Part shown: piece by piece, positions 25,786-33,975 of the stretch | How the letters are laid out: each line of letters begins with the position of its first letter | Position numbering within the stretch: the stretch's first letter is position 1 | DNA from: Nocardia sp. alder85J | GTDB taxonomy: Bacteria > Actinomycetota > Actinomycetes > Mycobacteriales > Mycobacteriaceae | DNA length: 64,000 bases | Direction of reading: 5' to 3' | NCBI RefSeq assembly: GCF_020176955.2 | Contig: NZ_JAIUCZ020000009.1 | Span: 1-64,000, forward strand | The notes under the pieces: generated by a model | The model's input: only the letters and a program-made list of their open reading frames with translations | What the model was told of the DNA's origin: nothing | Databases searched by the model: none | Position numbers and translations under genes: made by a program

Positions 25786-26064
25786 CTACGGGGATCCGAT
25801 GCCGATGACAGGTGGGTCGGGAACCTGCGCGCCGACGATCCCGCCGACCGCGGCGCCGGGCGGACCGGCGGCTACTCCGACTCCGACCGCGCCACCGACG
25901 CCCGTACCGACACCTGCGCCCACTCCGGTACCCGCGACACCTCCGATCATGACCGCCGGGATCGCGGCGGCCACCGCGTTGATCCGCTGGGGGATCAGCG
26001 GCCGGATCTTCGCGATCAACGGAATCGACCGTGCGCGTTTGCCTTTCGTGCGCTTGTCGAGCAT
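25786..26064 (-). CDS. small glycine-zipper-like hydrophobic protein
   Basis: A predicted 92-aa product with a basic N-terminus (MLDKRTKGKRARS) followed by a long Ala/Gly/Val-rich hydrophobic region from about residue 30, with repeated GxxxG-type spacing. It ends PPVIGIGSP. Third codon positions are strongly G/C, as in neighbouring genes. It might be a small membrane protein. The ribosome binding site is weak (GGGCGGG very close to the ATG), and I recognise no family. Confidence 0.45.
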   Translation of the reverse strand: MLDKRTKGKRARSIPLIAKIRPLIPQRINAVAAAIPAVMIGGVAGTGVGAGVGTGVGGAVGVGVAAGPPGAAVGGIVGAQVPDPPVIGIGSP

Positions 26065-26116
26065 CCCGCCCGGTCCCGGTGTGGTCTGGCGCCGGAGCGG
26101 TCGGGACGCTCCCACT

Positions 26117-27226
26117 TCACGGAATTCGGGACAGAACCGTTTTGACGGATGCGTCCGCACTCGTGGGGTAGTCGGTGTAGCCTGCGGCGCCGCCGCCGTA
26201 GAACGTCGTCGGGTCGGGTTCGTTCGGCGTGATGTTTCGGCGCAGTCGTTCGGGGAGATCGGGGTTGGCGAGGAAGCTGCGGCCGAAGGCGATGAGGTCG
26301 GCCTTGCCGGCGGCGAGGGCGGCCTCCGCGGTATCGCGGGTGTATTCGCCGGCGCTGATGATCGTGCCGCGGTAGACCGAGCGAAGCAGTGCGGTCGGGC
26401 CGGTGTCGCCCATTCCGCGGGGGCGCTCGGCCTGCGACGTCTCCACGACGTGGATGTATGCCAGTTCGTGGTCGTTGAGTGCGGCACCGACGTGGCCGAA
26501 CGTCTCGATCGGGTTGTCGTCTCGCATGTCGTTGAAGGTTCCGCCCGGGGCTACGCGTACACCGACCCGACCGGGTCCCCACACGGTCACGGCAGTGGCG
26601 GTGGCCTGGAGGAGCAGGCGTGAGCGCGCGGGCGCCGAACCGCCGTAGCTGTCGGTTCGCTGATTCGTCCCCGTTTGCAGGAACTGGTCGAGCAGGTAGC
26701 CGTTCGCCGCGTGTATCTCGATACCGTCGAATTCTGCCTCTTTCGCCTGTTCGGCAGCGTGGGCGAATTCGTCGACGATGCCGGATACCTCCGCGGTGGT
26801 GCGTTCCCGTGGGGTGACGAAGTTTTCGAGGCCGTTCGTCGTGAAGATCCGGCCCGCCGGGCGAACGGCGGACGGGCCCACCGGCAGCGCACCGGCGGGC
26901 AGTGTGTGCGGGTGACTGATCCGCCCGGCGTGCATGAGTTGCGCGATGATCCGCCCGCCGTTGCGGTGGACCGCATCGGTTACCCGGGCCCAGCCGGCGA
27001 CGTGCTCGGGAGTGTGCAGGTCCGGCGTCTTCGGGTAGCCCTGGCCCATGGCGCTGGGCTGGATGCCCTCGGTGATGATCAGGGCGGCCGAGGCGCGCTG
27101 CGCATAATATTCGGCGTTCATCGGCCCGGGAATCGTGCCGACCGCGCGATTGCGGGTCATCGGTGCCATCACCACGCGATGCGGGAGCGACAGCGGCCCG
27201 AGCTGATACGGGTCGAACAGGTGCAC
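26117..27226 (-). CDS. Old Yellow Enzyme-type alkene reductase (FMN)
   Basis: A 369-aa TIM-barrel flavoprotein of the NADH:flavin oxidoreductase family, reducing activated C=C bonds, quinones or nitro compounds with NAD(P)H. Landmarks: RVVMAPMTRNRA near residue 18, IITEG near 50, AQLMHAGR near 100, the catalytic/substrate-binding HAANGYLLDQF near 180 and TDSYGG near 200, then FGRSFLANPDLPER near 320. The start is GTG with GAGAGG 5 nt upstream. It follows two SMR genes by 9 bp and closes the operon. The substrate cannot be told from sequence. Confidence 0.92.
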   Translation of the reverse strand: MHLFDPYQLGPLSLPHRVVMAPMTRNRAVGTIPGPMNAEYYAQRASAALIITEGIQPSAMGQGYPKTPDLHTPEHVAGWARVTDAVHRNGGRIIAQLMHAGRISHPHTLPAGALPVGPSAVRPAGRIFTTNGLENFVTPRERTTAEVSGIVDEFAHAAEQAKEAEFDGIEIHAANGYLLDQFLQTGTNQRTDSYGGSAPARSRLLLQATATAVTVWGPGRVGVRVAPGGTFNDMRDDNPIETFGHVGAALNDHELAYIHVVETSQAERPRGMGDTGPTALLRSVYRGTIISAGEYTRDTAEAALAAGKADLIAFGRSFLANPDLPERLRRNITPNEPDPTTFYGGGAAGYTDYPTSADASVKTVLSRIP

Positions 27227-27235
27227 GGTCGCCTC

Positions 27236-27607
27236 TCAGTCGGTCTTGGTGCGGTCGGCGAGCTTGAGCCAGATCACGCCGACGATGATGACGGCGAGCC
27301 AGACGAACTTGGCGGCGGACAGCTGCTCGGTGAAGAAGACGGGACCCAGCAGTGCGGCCCCGGCGGCGCCGATTCCGGCCCAGATCGCGTAGCCGATGCC
27401 GACGTCGATGGTGCGCAGCGCCACGCTCAAGGCGAAGAGGGTCAGCAGGAAGAACACGATCGCCACGAGCGACCACCTGAGGATGGTGAATCCGTGGCTG
27501 CCGCCGACGGACAGGGCATAGCCGACTTCGAAGGCGCCGGCCAGCAGCAGGACGAGCCAGTTCCGGAGATTGGTGGTGCGGGTGGGAGCGACGGTGGAGG
27601 TGGTCAT
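27236..27607 (-). CDS. SMR family efflux subunit
   Basis: A 123-aa inner-membrane protein with four transmembrane helices after a short cytosolic tail (to residue 16). The conserved Glu is in AGAFEVGYAL (helix 1), and GIGYAIWAGIGAAG is in helix 3, the small-multidrug-resistance signature. These pumps exchange protons for lipophilic cations or guanidinium-type compounds. The C-terminal extension (KLADRTKTD) and the long N-terminus distinguish it from its neighbour, so the pair probably forms a heterodimer. The ATG start is 44 bp after the other SMR gene. Confidence 0.9.
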   Translation of the reverse strand: MTTSTVAPTRTTNLRNWLVLLLAGAFEVGYALSVGGSHGFTILRWSLVAIVFFLLTLFALSVALRTIDVGIGYAIWAGIGAAGAALLGPVFFTEQLSAAKFVWLAVIIVGVIWLKLADRTKTD

Positions 27608-27651
27608 GTGAATGTCCGATCAGCTCGATGAAAGGGTTTCGTGGGTGCGCG

Positions 27652-27972
27652 TCAGGCTGCGCCGCTGAGTTGGAGGCCGACGACTCCCGCGATGATGACG
27701 GCGATGCCGGCGATCCGGCGCCAATCCAGGCGCTGCCCGAACAGCACCGCACCCAGCAGCACGATGCCGATACCGGAGATGGACGTCCAGATGGCGTAGC
27801 CGACGCCGACATCGAAGGTCAGCAGGGCCAGACTCAGGAAGTAGGTGGCGATCGCGCCGCTGACCAGCGTGACGGCGGTCCATCGCAGGTTGGTGAATCC
27901 GGCGGCGCGGCCGGCGGCGATGGCGACGGTGATCTCGAAGACGACGGCGACGGCGAGGTAGAGCCAGTGCAC
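27652..27972 (-). CDS. SMR family efflux subunit (partner)
   Basis: A 106-aa, four-helix SMR protein. The proton/substrate Glu is in AVVFEITVAIAAG of helix 1; GVGYAIWTSISGIG is in helix 3. A GTG start follows GGAAAGGAATT. Together with the downstream paralogue it resembles two-component SMR pumps (EbrAB or YkkCD type). Its presence in an operon with an Old Yellow Enzyme and a thiol oxidoreductase suggests handling of a small toxic compound. This is an inference from context. Confidence 0.9.
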   Translation of the reverse strand: MHWLYLAVAVVFEITVAIAAGRAAGFTNLRWTAVTLVSGAIATYFLSLALLTFDVGVGYAIWTSISGIGIVLLGAVLFGQRLDWRRIAGIAVIIAGVVGLQLSGAA

Positions 27973-27995
27973 GGGAATTCCTTTCCGGATGGAGG

Positions 27996-28481
27996 TCAGC
28001 GCTGGGTGACGCCGCTGACCTCGTGATAACGGGTGAACGGATCGAGGGCGTGCTCGACGCGGAGGCGGTGAACGTTCTCGGCGGTGCGTAACCGGCCGAC
28101 GGGGGGCTGTGCGTAACCGGCGCGGTAGTCGAAGCCCCAGCGTGCGGCGGTATTCGCATCGACTGCGTAGTAGATGGCGGAGATCCGCTGTTCAGCGGCG
28201 AAGAGGTAGCACAGGCCGCACGGTTCGCCGGTCGCGAGCAGCCGCAGTCCGTGCAGGTCGAAGGTTCCGCGCTCCAGCAGCGCCGCGCGCATCGCCACGA
28301 TCTCCGCGTGCGCGGTCAGGTCGCCGGTTTCCCGGACCAGGTTGACACCGAACTCCGAGGCGTAGCCGTCGTCGGCAACGACTTGGCCGACGAAGGGGAT
28401 GCCGCCCGCTTCGACGTGCCGGATACTGTGTGCGACCGCCGCGCGCATCAACCGCGTCAAGTCGACGATATCGTGGCTCAT
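27996..28481 (-). CDS. nucleoside/base deaminase (CDA superfamily)
   Basis: A 161-aa protein with both zinc motifs of the cytidine-deaminase superfamily: HAE in DLTAHAEIVAMRAA (about 80) and GEPCGLCYLF (about 112). The architecture resembles guanine deaminase or tRNA-adenosine-deaminase-like small enzymes. The substrate is not evident; the C-terminal YAQPPVGRLRTAENV region is not typical of TadA. The ATG overlaps the stop of the DsbA-like gene (ATGA), so it is translationally coupled. Confidence 0.85.
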   Translation of the reverse strand: MSHDIVDLTRLMRAAVAHSIRHVEAGGIPFVGQVVADDGYASEFGVNLVRETGDLTAHAEIVAMRAALLERGTFDLHGLRLLATGEPCGLCYLFAAEQRISAIYYAVDANTAARWGFDYRAGYAQPPVGRLRTAENVHRLRVEHALDPFTRYHEVSGVTQR

Positions 28482-29089
28482 CGGGGCAGTTCCGAGCGTC
28501 CGGTAGCGCGGTCGACCGCGCGGACGAGGGTGTCGGCGTCCAGCACTCCGGGCAGGAGGTCGTCGCCGATCCGGAAGCTGGGCACCGCGGTGACACCGAT
28601 CGACTCCACGGCGTCGCGCTGCGCCGCCCGTTGCCGCTCGCGCCGCTCGGTGTCGTGCAGTGCCGCAACGGCTTCGGTGGCGTCGAGCCCGACGGATGTG
28701 GCGATGTCCAGCAGGACCCCGGCCTCGCCGATGTCCCGGTTCTGCTGGAAGAAGGCGCGGAATACCGCCGTCGAGTACTCGGCCGCGACGCCGTGCTCGG
28801 CGGCGAGTTGCAGCAGGACGAACGCTGGCTCGGTCCGGGGCTGGGGAGAGACGGTCGGCAGGGTGATGTCGATGCCGAGTCCCCGAGCCATCGGGTAGAC
28901 CGAGCGGTGCCACACCCGAGGGAGGTAGTCGTCCTCGGGCCGCAGGGTCGGGACGGGGTCCGGGCGCAGTTCGAACGGGCGGATGACGATCTCGACGTCA
29001 CGGTCGCGGCGGAGTTGTTCGAGGGTGCTTTCGACGAGGAAGCAGTAGGGGCAGACGTAATCGACGAATACTTCGACGGTCGTCGGCAT
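28478..29089 (-). CDS. DsbA family (FrnE-like) oxidoreductase
   Basis: A 203-aa thioredoxin-fold protein with an active-site CPYC near residue 13 (VDYVCPYCFLVEST), a helical insertion (about 60-150) and the cis-Pro region GVTAVPSFRIGDDLLPG near 170. It lacks a signal peptide, so it acts in the cytosol, like FrnE and 2-hydroxychromene-2-carboxylate isomerase relatives. It is the first gene of a minus-strand operon with the deaminase, the SMR pair and the Old Yellow Enzyme. A possible MarR half-site (TGTACATG) lies at 29114-29121 upstream. Confidence 0.88.
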   Translation of the reverse strand: MPTTVEVFVDYVCPYCFLVESTLEQLRRDRDVEIVIRPFELRPDPVPTLRPEDDYLPRVWHRSVYPMARGLGIDITLPTVSPQPRTEPAFVLLQLAAEHGVAAEYSTAVFRAFFQQNRDIGEAGVLLDIATSVGLDATEAVAALHDTERRERQRAAQRDAVESIGVTAVPSFRIGDDLLPGVLDADTLVRAVDRATGRSELPR

Positions 29090-29182
29090 CGGCGGTCACT
29101 CCAATCAATTGTCTGTACATGCAGCTATATGGGCGTACGAAGGTGCCGGCCGGCCGATCGGCTCGACGGATGGGTCAGTCGG

Positions 29183-29683
29183 TCAGTCGGTCGCGCGGTT
29201 CAGCAGGTCGCCGAGCGCGGTCATGATGCGGCCGATGTGTGCCGGATCCGGCATCGGGTCGGTGGTGGGCGCCTGGTCGAGTAGTCGCCGAATGCGTTCG
29301 GCGAGTGGGCCGTTGGCGTCGCGCAGCACCGCTTCACCACGGTCGGTGACGACCGCGTAGACGCCGCGGCCGTCCTCGGTGCAGATGTCGCGGCGGGTGA
29401 GGCCCTTGGTGTCGAGCCTGTCCAGCAGCCGGGTTACCGAGCTCTGGTTCAGGCCGATGCGAGCGGCCAGCACGTTCACGCGCAGTTCCTTGTCGGGCGC
29501 AGCGGCGAGGTTCCGCAGGGCACGGTACTCCGTCAGCGAGATTCCATGGCTGGTCACGAGCCATTTGCCCGCGTCGGCGTCCACCGAGTCGACGAACGCC
29601 GCGAGCTGTAGCCAGTCGTCGAGCAGTCCGTCCGCCACGGAGGGCGCTCCGTCGTCCGGCACTCGATGAATGTGCATGTGCAT
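29183..29683 (-). CDS. MarR family transcriptional regulator
   Basis: A 166-aa protein from MHMHIHRVPDDGAP. The winged helix lies at about 60-125, with NVLAARIGLNQSSVTRLLDR as the recognition part and GVYAVVTDRGEAVL as the wing. It lies upstream of the DsbA-like operon in the same direction and divergent from the adenylation-enzyme gene. Palindromic CATGTAC sites are found in the shared intergenic region and before the DsbA gene, consistent with autoregulation. The repeated His-rich N-terminus (HMHIH) is unusual. The longer upstream open frame is not supported. Confidence 0.9.
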   Translation of the reverse strand: MHMHIHRVPDDGAPSVADGLLDDWLQLAAFVDSVDADAGKWLVTSHGISLTEYRALRNLAAAPDKELRVNVLAARIGLNQSSVTRLLDRLDTKGLTRRDICTEDGRGVYAVVTDRGEAVLRDANGPLAERIRRLLDQAPTTDPMPDPAHIGRIMTALGDLLNRATD

Positions 29684-29905
29684 GAATCTAACTCCGCCGC
29701 TCCCGGTCTGCAACCCCCGGCTCGACGGCCATCGGGCGGTCGCCGGCCGGCCTGCGGTCCGGACCGCCCCGCGGCGCCGGCCCGCAACGGGCCCGTCACC
29801 GCACGGCGCGGAGCTGGACAAACGAGTGAAATGCGCTGGTGTGGAGCAACTGTGGCGCGTTACGCCACGCAATCCGGCACGTGACGGCCGGGTGAATGAC
29901 CGCAA

Positions 29906-29946
29906 ACATGTATGCACATACCCTGTTCAAACCATGTACGTACATG
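29906..29946. promoter_or_regulatory. candidate MarR operator with perfect 14-bp palindrome
   Basis: CATGTACGTACATG (29933-29946) is a perfect palindrome. A degenerate related site ACATGTATGCACATA lies at 29906-29920, 27 bp to its left. Both are in the divergent region between the MarR gene and the adenylation gene, 30-70 bp before the latter's start. A related TGTACATG occurs at 29114-29121 before the DsbA-like gene. Assignment to the MarR protein is an inference. Confidence 0.5.
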
Positions 29947-29975
29947 TTTCGATTCGACTGAAAGGGGGAATGATC

Positions 29976-31385
29976 GTGAATCATTGGACAACAACAACTT
30001 TCGGCGGATCACCGGAATCGGCCGCCTTGGTCGACGCGGTCGAAACGCGGCACAGCTATGCACAACTGACCCTGCACCACATGACCCTTCGGCGTCGGCT
30101 GAACCTGGATCACCGGCGAATCGTCGCGCTGATCGCGCACAAGAGTGTGCGCACGATCGCGGCTGTCGGCGCGGTTCTGGCCGAAGGGCATTCGGCCGCG
30201 CTGATCTCGCCGGCCTTCGGTCCGGACGTTCGCCGCGCCGTACTCGACAGCGTTCGGGCGGACCTGATCTTCGACGACGCCGAATCGGACACCTTCCAGG
30301 AGATCGGTACCGCGGAACGGGTACCGGAAACGGCGCAGCGCGTCATTCTGACCACCTCCGGATCGACCGGAGTTCCGAAGCCGGTGAGTTTGCCACTCGA
30401 GCGGGTGGCCGCGTTCATCCGGTGGGGCGTGGGGCATTTCGACCTCGGGCCGGGATCGGTGGTGTGGAGTTATGCGCCGCTGAATTTCGATCTCAGTCTG
30501 CTCGAAGTGTGGGCGACATTGCATGCGGGCGGAACGGTGGTCCTGATCTCGCCGGAACAGTCGGTCGACGGTCGACGGCTGATCGCCCGCTTGCGGGAGC
30601 ACCCACCGACGGTGCTTCAATCGGTTCCGCTGCTGCACCGTGTCCTGGCCGGTCACGCGACCAAACCGATCGACCGGACGCGCCATGTGATCGTCACCGG
30701 CGAGCGATTTCCGGTCGAGCTACTCCCTGCGATGCGCCGGTTGTTCCCGCACGCCGAGATCCACAATGTCTACGGATCGACCGAGACCAACGATTCGTTG
30801 ATGTTCACCGTGCCGAGGACCTGGCAAGGCGCGGAGATGCCGGCCGGGCGGCCGCTGCCGGGAGTTCACGCGCACCTGATCGATCCTTCCGGAAGCCTGA
30901 TCGAGGGCCCGGGCAGAGGTGAGCTGATCACGCGTACACCGTTCCAGTTCGACGAGTACATCGGGCTGCCCGGTCGCACCCGAAGCGTGCTGCTGAACGG
31001 GATCGACCCGGCCGGGGACAGCTGGTACTTCCGAACGGGGGACATCTTCCGGCGTGCGAGCGACGGATTGCTGTACCCCGTCGGGCGCGACGACCACATG
31101 GTGAAGATCCGGGGCGTCCGGACCGATCTCGCCGAGATCGAAGCCGTCCTGAAGTCACACGCCCACATCCGCGATGCGGCCGTCGTCGCGGTCGCCGAGA
31201 ACGGCGATGCGCTCGTTCTCGCCGCCTATATCGTCGCCGGCGGCGACCTCGACAAATTTCAGCTCCGGCTCGAATTGAGCCGGAAACTTCCCCGCACCTC
31301 GATTCCCGAGAAATTCTCCTACGTAACGACTCTCCCGCGAACCGCGACGGGCAAGGTCGACCGCCGGGCGCTGAGCCTGAACTGA
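29976..31385 (+). CDS. AMP-forming adenylation enzyme (carrier-protein loading)
   Basis: About 469 aa, compact for the acyl/aminoacyl-adenylate superfamily. Motifs: phosphate loop ILTTSGSTGVPKP (about 125), NVYGSTETND (about 265), YFRTGDI (about 350) and the catalytic-lysine end TATGKVDRRAL. The GTG start at 29976 is chosen because AGGGGG lies 7 nt upstream; an ATG at 29970 would sit too close to it. The next gene is an acyl carrier protein, so it probably activates an amino or carboxylic acid and loads it as a thioester. Size and setting resemble stand-alone adenylation proteins such as prolyl-loading enzymes, but the substrate code was not resolved. Confidence 0.88.
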   Translation: MNHWTTTTFGGSPESAALVDAVETRHSYAQLTLHHMTLRRRLNLDHRRIVALIAHKSVRTIAAVGAVLAEGHSAALISPAFGPDVRRAVLDSVRADLIFDDAESDTFQEIGTAERVPETAQRVILTTSGSTGVPKPVSLPLERVAAFIRWGVGHFDLGPGSVVWSYAPLNFDLSLLEVWATLHAGGTVVLISPEQSVDGRRLIARLREHPPTVLQSVPLLHRVLAGHATKPIDRTRHVIVTGERFPVELLPAMRRLFPHAEIHNVYGSTETNDSLMFTVPRTWQGAEMPAGRPLPGVHAHLIDPSGSLIEGPGRGELITRTPFQFDEYIGLPGRTRSVLLNGIDPAGDSWYFRTGDIFRRASDGLLYPVGRDDHMVKIRGVRTDLAEIEAVLKSHAHIRDAAVVAVAENGDALVLAAYIVAGGDLDKFQLRLELSRKLPRTSIPEKFSYVTTLPRTATGKVDRRALSLN

Positions 31386-31413
31386 CCACCACCGCACCCA
31401 TGAAGGAATGGTC

Positions 31414-31662
31414 ATGACCACCACGGACACCGTCTCCCGCTATATCGTCGACAACTTCGCACGCGATCTCGATTATGCCGCGATTCCCGCCGATGCCGAC
31501 CTGCACGAGATCGGCATCGTCAACAGTCTCGGCATCGTCCGCATCGTCGCGTGGATCGGCGATGAATTCGACATTCCCGTCGCCGAACTCGATTTCGACC
31601 CGAAGACTCTCCACACCATCGCAGGTATCGCCGATTTCGTCGATGCCAACAAGACCGCCTGA
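31414..31662 (+). CDS. acyl/peptidyl carrier protein
   Basis: An 82-aa acidic four-helix protein. The phosphopantetheine-attachment serine is in IGIVNSLGIVRIV near residue 36, with an N-S-L motif in place of the usual D-S-L. The ATG at 31414 has AAGGA 7 nt upstream and lies 28 bp after the adenylation enzyme. It presumably carries the activated substrate for the acyl-CoA-dehydrogenase-like and transglutaminase-like enzymes downstream. No phosphopantetheinyl transferase is in the window. Confidence 0.9.
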   Translation: MTTTDTVSRYIVDNFARDLDYAAIPADADLHEIGIVNSLGIVRIVAWIGDEFDIPVAELDFDPKTLHTIAGIADFVDANKTA

Positions 31663-31697
31663 AACACGCTGTCACACCGAAGATCCGAGGAGAAGAA

Positions 31698-32075
31698 ATG
31701 TTCGTACGAGATCGTCAGAGCGTCGAGGCCGTGGACTGGGGCAACGGAACCAGTCACCGGCTGCTGGTGCAACGGGACGGGCTGGGCTTCGGGGTTGCGC
31801 ACACCGTCGTCAACGCGGGCTCCGAATCGCGATTGCAGTACACCCGGCACACCGAGGCGTGCTACTGCATCGCGGGCAGTGGTGAGGTCGCCTCGGCCGA
31901 CGGCTCGGTGGTCCACCGGATCAACCCCGGCATCATCTACGTCCTGGACCAGCACGACGCACACTTCCTGCGGGCGGACCCGGACGCGGACATGCACCTG
32001 ATCAGCATCTTCGACCCACCGATCCTGGGCACCGAGCGGCACCGGCTGTCCGGCAACGAGTTCTCGCAGTACTGA
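31698..32075 (+). CDS. ectoine synthase-like cupin (EctC family)
   Basis: A 125-aa single-domain cupin. It follows the EctC plan from MFVRDRQSVEAVDWGNGTSH through LQYTRHTEACYCIAGSGEV, INPGIIYVLDQHDAHFLRA and HLISIFDPPILGTERH. EctC closes N-gamma-acetyldiaminobutyrate to the tetrahydropyrimidine ectoine using iron. The partner genes ectA, ectB and ectD are absent, and the flanking genes encode carrier-protein chemistry. It may therefore perform a different cyclisation or dehydration on a carrier-bound or released amide. The ATG follows GGAGAAGAA. Confidence 0.85.
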   Translation: MFVRDRQSVEAVDWGNGTSHRLLVQRDGLGFGVAHTVVNAGSESRLQYTRHTEACYCIAGSGEVASADGSVVHRINPGIIYVLDQHDAHFLRADPDADMHLISIFDPPILGTERHRLSGNEFSQY

Positions 32076-32090
32076 GAGCGGACGCTGCGG

Positions 32091-33221
32091 ATGATCGACT
32101 GGAACGAAGACGACATCGCCCTGCACCAGGTGGTCGACGGACTCGCCGACAAGCTGTCGGCCGACCATATCGCCGACGACGCGACCGGCACGTTCCGGCG
32201 CGACAAATGGCAATTACTCGCCGCGCTCGACATTTTCGGGCTCCCCGCGGATCCCACCTACGGCGGGCTCGGGCGCAGTGTGGTGTCGACCATGGGGGTC
32301 CTCGAACGCCTGGGACAGGGGTGCCGGGACGGCGGACTCGCCTTCTCGGTCGCCACACAACTCGCGAGCAGCGTCGTGGCCATCGGCCGATTCGGCTCGC
32401 CCGCCGCCAAAGCCCTGTACCTGCCGGCGTTGTGCGCGGGGGACTTCGTCGGCGCCCACGCCATCACCGAGGCGTCGGCCGGCTCGGACGCCATGGGCAT
32501 GCGCACCACGGCCACGATCGAGGGGGACACCGTGGTCCTCAACGGCGCCAAGACCTTCGTCAGCAACGGCCCGATCGCCGACATCATCGTGGTCTACGCC
32601 CGCAATGCCGCGGGCGGCGGACTGACCACCACCGTGGTACCGGTCGACACCCCGGGCGTGCAACGCGGGGCGAAGATCGAGAAGATGGGATTGCGCACCT
32701 CGCCGATGTGCGAACTGTTCCTCGACGACGTCGTGGTTCCCGCCGACCATATCCTCAACTATCCGGGCAACGGGTATTTCGTACTCGACTACGTCATGAA
32801 GCGGGAGATCCTGTTCTCCTTCATCATCAATGTCGGCGAAATGAAACGTCGTGTCGACGACGTGTCCGCCTACACCACGGGCCGGATCCAGTTCGGTTCG
32901 CCGATTTCCCGGAACCAGGCGGTGGGGCATTCGATCGCGGATATGAAGATCGCGTCCGAGACCGCACGCAAGTGGCTGTACGACACCGCGGAGAAACTGA
33001 TGAACAACCGGGACGTGACCATCGATATCGCGATCAGCAAGATCGTCGCGAGCGAAGCCGCCGTGGAGACCGCCCGCGCGGCGATCCAGCTGCACGGCGG
33101 ATACGGGTTCATGGCCGAGTACGGGGTCGAGAAGGACCTGCGGAACGCGATCGCCGGCACGATCTACTCCGGCTCGACCGAAATTCAGAAGAACAAGATC
33201 ATGGAACTACTGAACCTGTAG
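32091..33221 (+). CDS. acyl-CoA dehydrogenase-family flavoprotein (probably acting on acyl-ACP)
   Basis: A 376-aa protein with the complete ACAD fold: HAITEASAGSDAMGMRTTA near 122, GAKTFVSNGPIADIIV, KMGLRTSPMCELFLDDVVVP near 205, IQLHGGYGFMAEYGVEKD near 330. The position of the usual catalytic Glu in I-Y-E-G is Ser (IYSGSTEIQ), so a different base must serve, as in several specialised members. With an adenylation enzyme and carrier protein in the same operon it resembles the trio that oxidises carrier-bound amino acids. That function is an inference. It starts 15 bp after the cupin gene. Confidence 0.88.
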   Translation: MIDWNEDDIALHQVVDGLADKLSADHIADDATGTFRRDKWQLLAALDIFGLPADPTYGGLGRSVVSTMGVLERLGQGCRDGGLAFSVATQLASSVVAIGRFGSPAAKALYLPALCAGDFVGAHAITEASAGSDAMGMRTTATIEGDTVVLNGAKTFVSNGPIADIIVVYARNAAGGGLTTTVVPVDTPGVQRGAKIEKMGLRTSPMCELFLDDVVVPADHILNYPGNGYFVLDYVMKREILFSFIINVGEMKRRVDDVSAYTTGRIQFGSPISRNQAVGHSIADMKIASETARKWLYDTAEKLMNNRDVTIDIAISKIVASEAAVETARAAIQLHGGYGFMAEYGVEKDLRNAIAGTIYSGSTEIQKNKIMELLNL

Positions 33222-33226
33222 GGGAC

Positions 33227-33886
33227 ATGCCAGTACTCGAGACAGATCATTTCGACTACTCCCATCCCGTCGTGCGAGATTTCGTCGCCGAGCACACCCG
33301 CGGTGCGGTGACACAAACCGACAAGGTCGTCCGGCTCTACTACGCCGTTCGCGACGGCCTGCACTACGAGGTGTTCGACACCGATCTCACCGATGCCGGG
33401 CTGAAGGCGAGTGCGATCATCGCCGCGCGCCGGGGATTCTGCCTGCACAAGTCCATCGCCTATGCCGCCGCGGTCCGGTCCCTCGGGGTTCCCGCCCGGC
33501 TCGTCCACGCCCACGTCACCAATCATCTCGCCTCGCCGGAACTCCTCGAACTGGTCGGTGGTGACTTGTTCCTGCACTGGTACACCGAGATCCTGCTCGA
33601 TCGGCGTTGGATCAAGGTGACTCCCGTGTTCAGCAAGCTGATGTGCAAGTTGTACGGGATGACCCCGCTGGAATTCGACGGTTCGGCCGATTCGGTCTAT
33701 CAGCCTGCGACGACCGACGGCACTCGCGCCCTCCAGTTCCTCAGCGAGCCACAGTATCTGGACGACGTCGACCCCGGCCTCATCCGCGGCCTCATCGGAC
33801 GATCGCATCCGCGCATGGTGACGGCGACGGGTCGCACGCCGGCCCACGGCTCACTCGCGGCACAGCGGCCGGTCACCGCGCGCTGA
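33227..33886 (+). CDS. transglutaminase-like cysteine protein
   Basis: A 219-aa protein with the transglutaminase/arylamine-type core. The catalytic Cys is in AARRGFCLHKSIAYAAAVRS (about 71), the His in GDLFLHWYTEILLDRRW (about 112), and the third motif is IKVTPVFSKLMC (about 127). The ATG at 33227 lies 5 bp after the ACAD gene (GGGGAC upstream). Single-domain relatives in antibiotic clusters condense carrier-bound acyl groups with amines; others are proteases. The operon context favours amide-bond formation, but this is not proven. A longer open frame upstream overlaps the ACAD gene and is rejected. Confidence 0.82.
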   Translation: MPVLETDHFDYSHPVVRDFVAEHTRGAVTQTDKVVRLYYAVRDGLHYEVFDTDLTDAGLKASAIIAARRGFCLHKSIAYAAAVRSLGVPARLVHAHVTNHLASPELLELVGGDLFLHWYTEILLDRRWIKVTPVFSKLMCKLYGMTPLEFDGSADSVYQPATTDGTRALQFLSEPQYLDDVDPGLIRGLIGRSHPRMVTATGRTPAHGSLAAQRPVTAR

Positions 33887-33975
33887 TCACGCCGGCCTCC
33901 CGGGCACCGGCAGGCGAGCATCGCGCTCGCCTGCCGTCCGCCGAGGTACTCCACCGCTTTTCGAGAGGATCACAC

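Noticed and set aside
31698..32075. Ectoine biosynthesis operon
   Set aside because: Only the EctC-like cupin is present; ectA, ectB and ectD are missing and the neighbours are carrier-protein enzymes.
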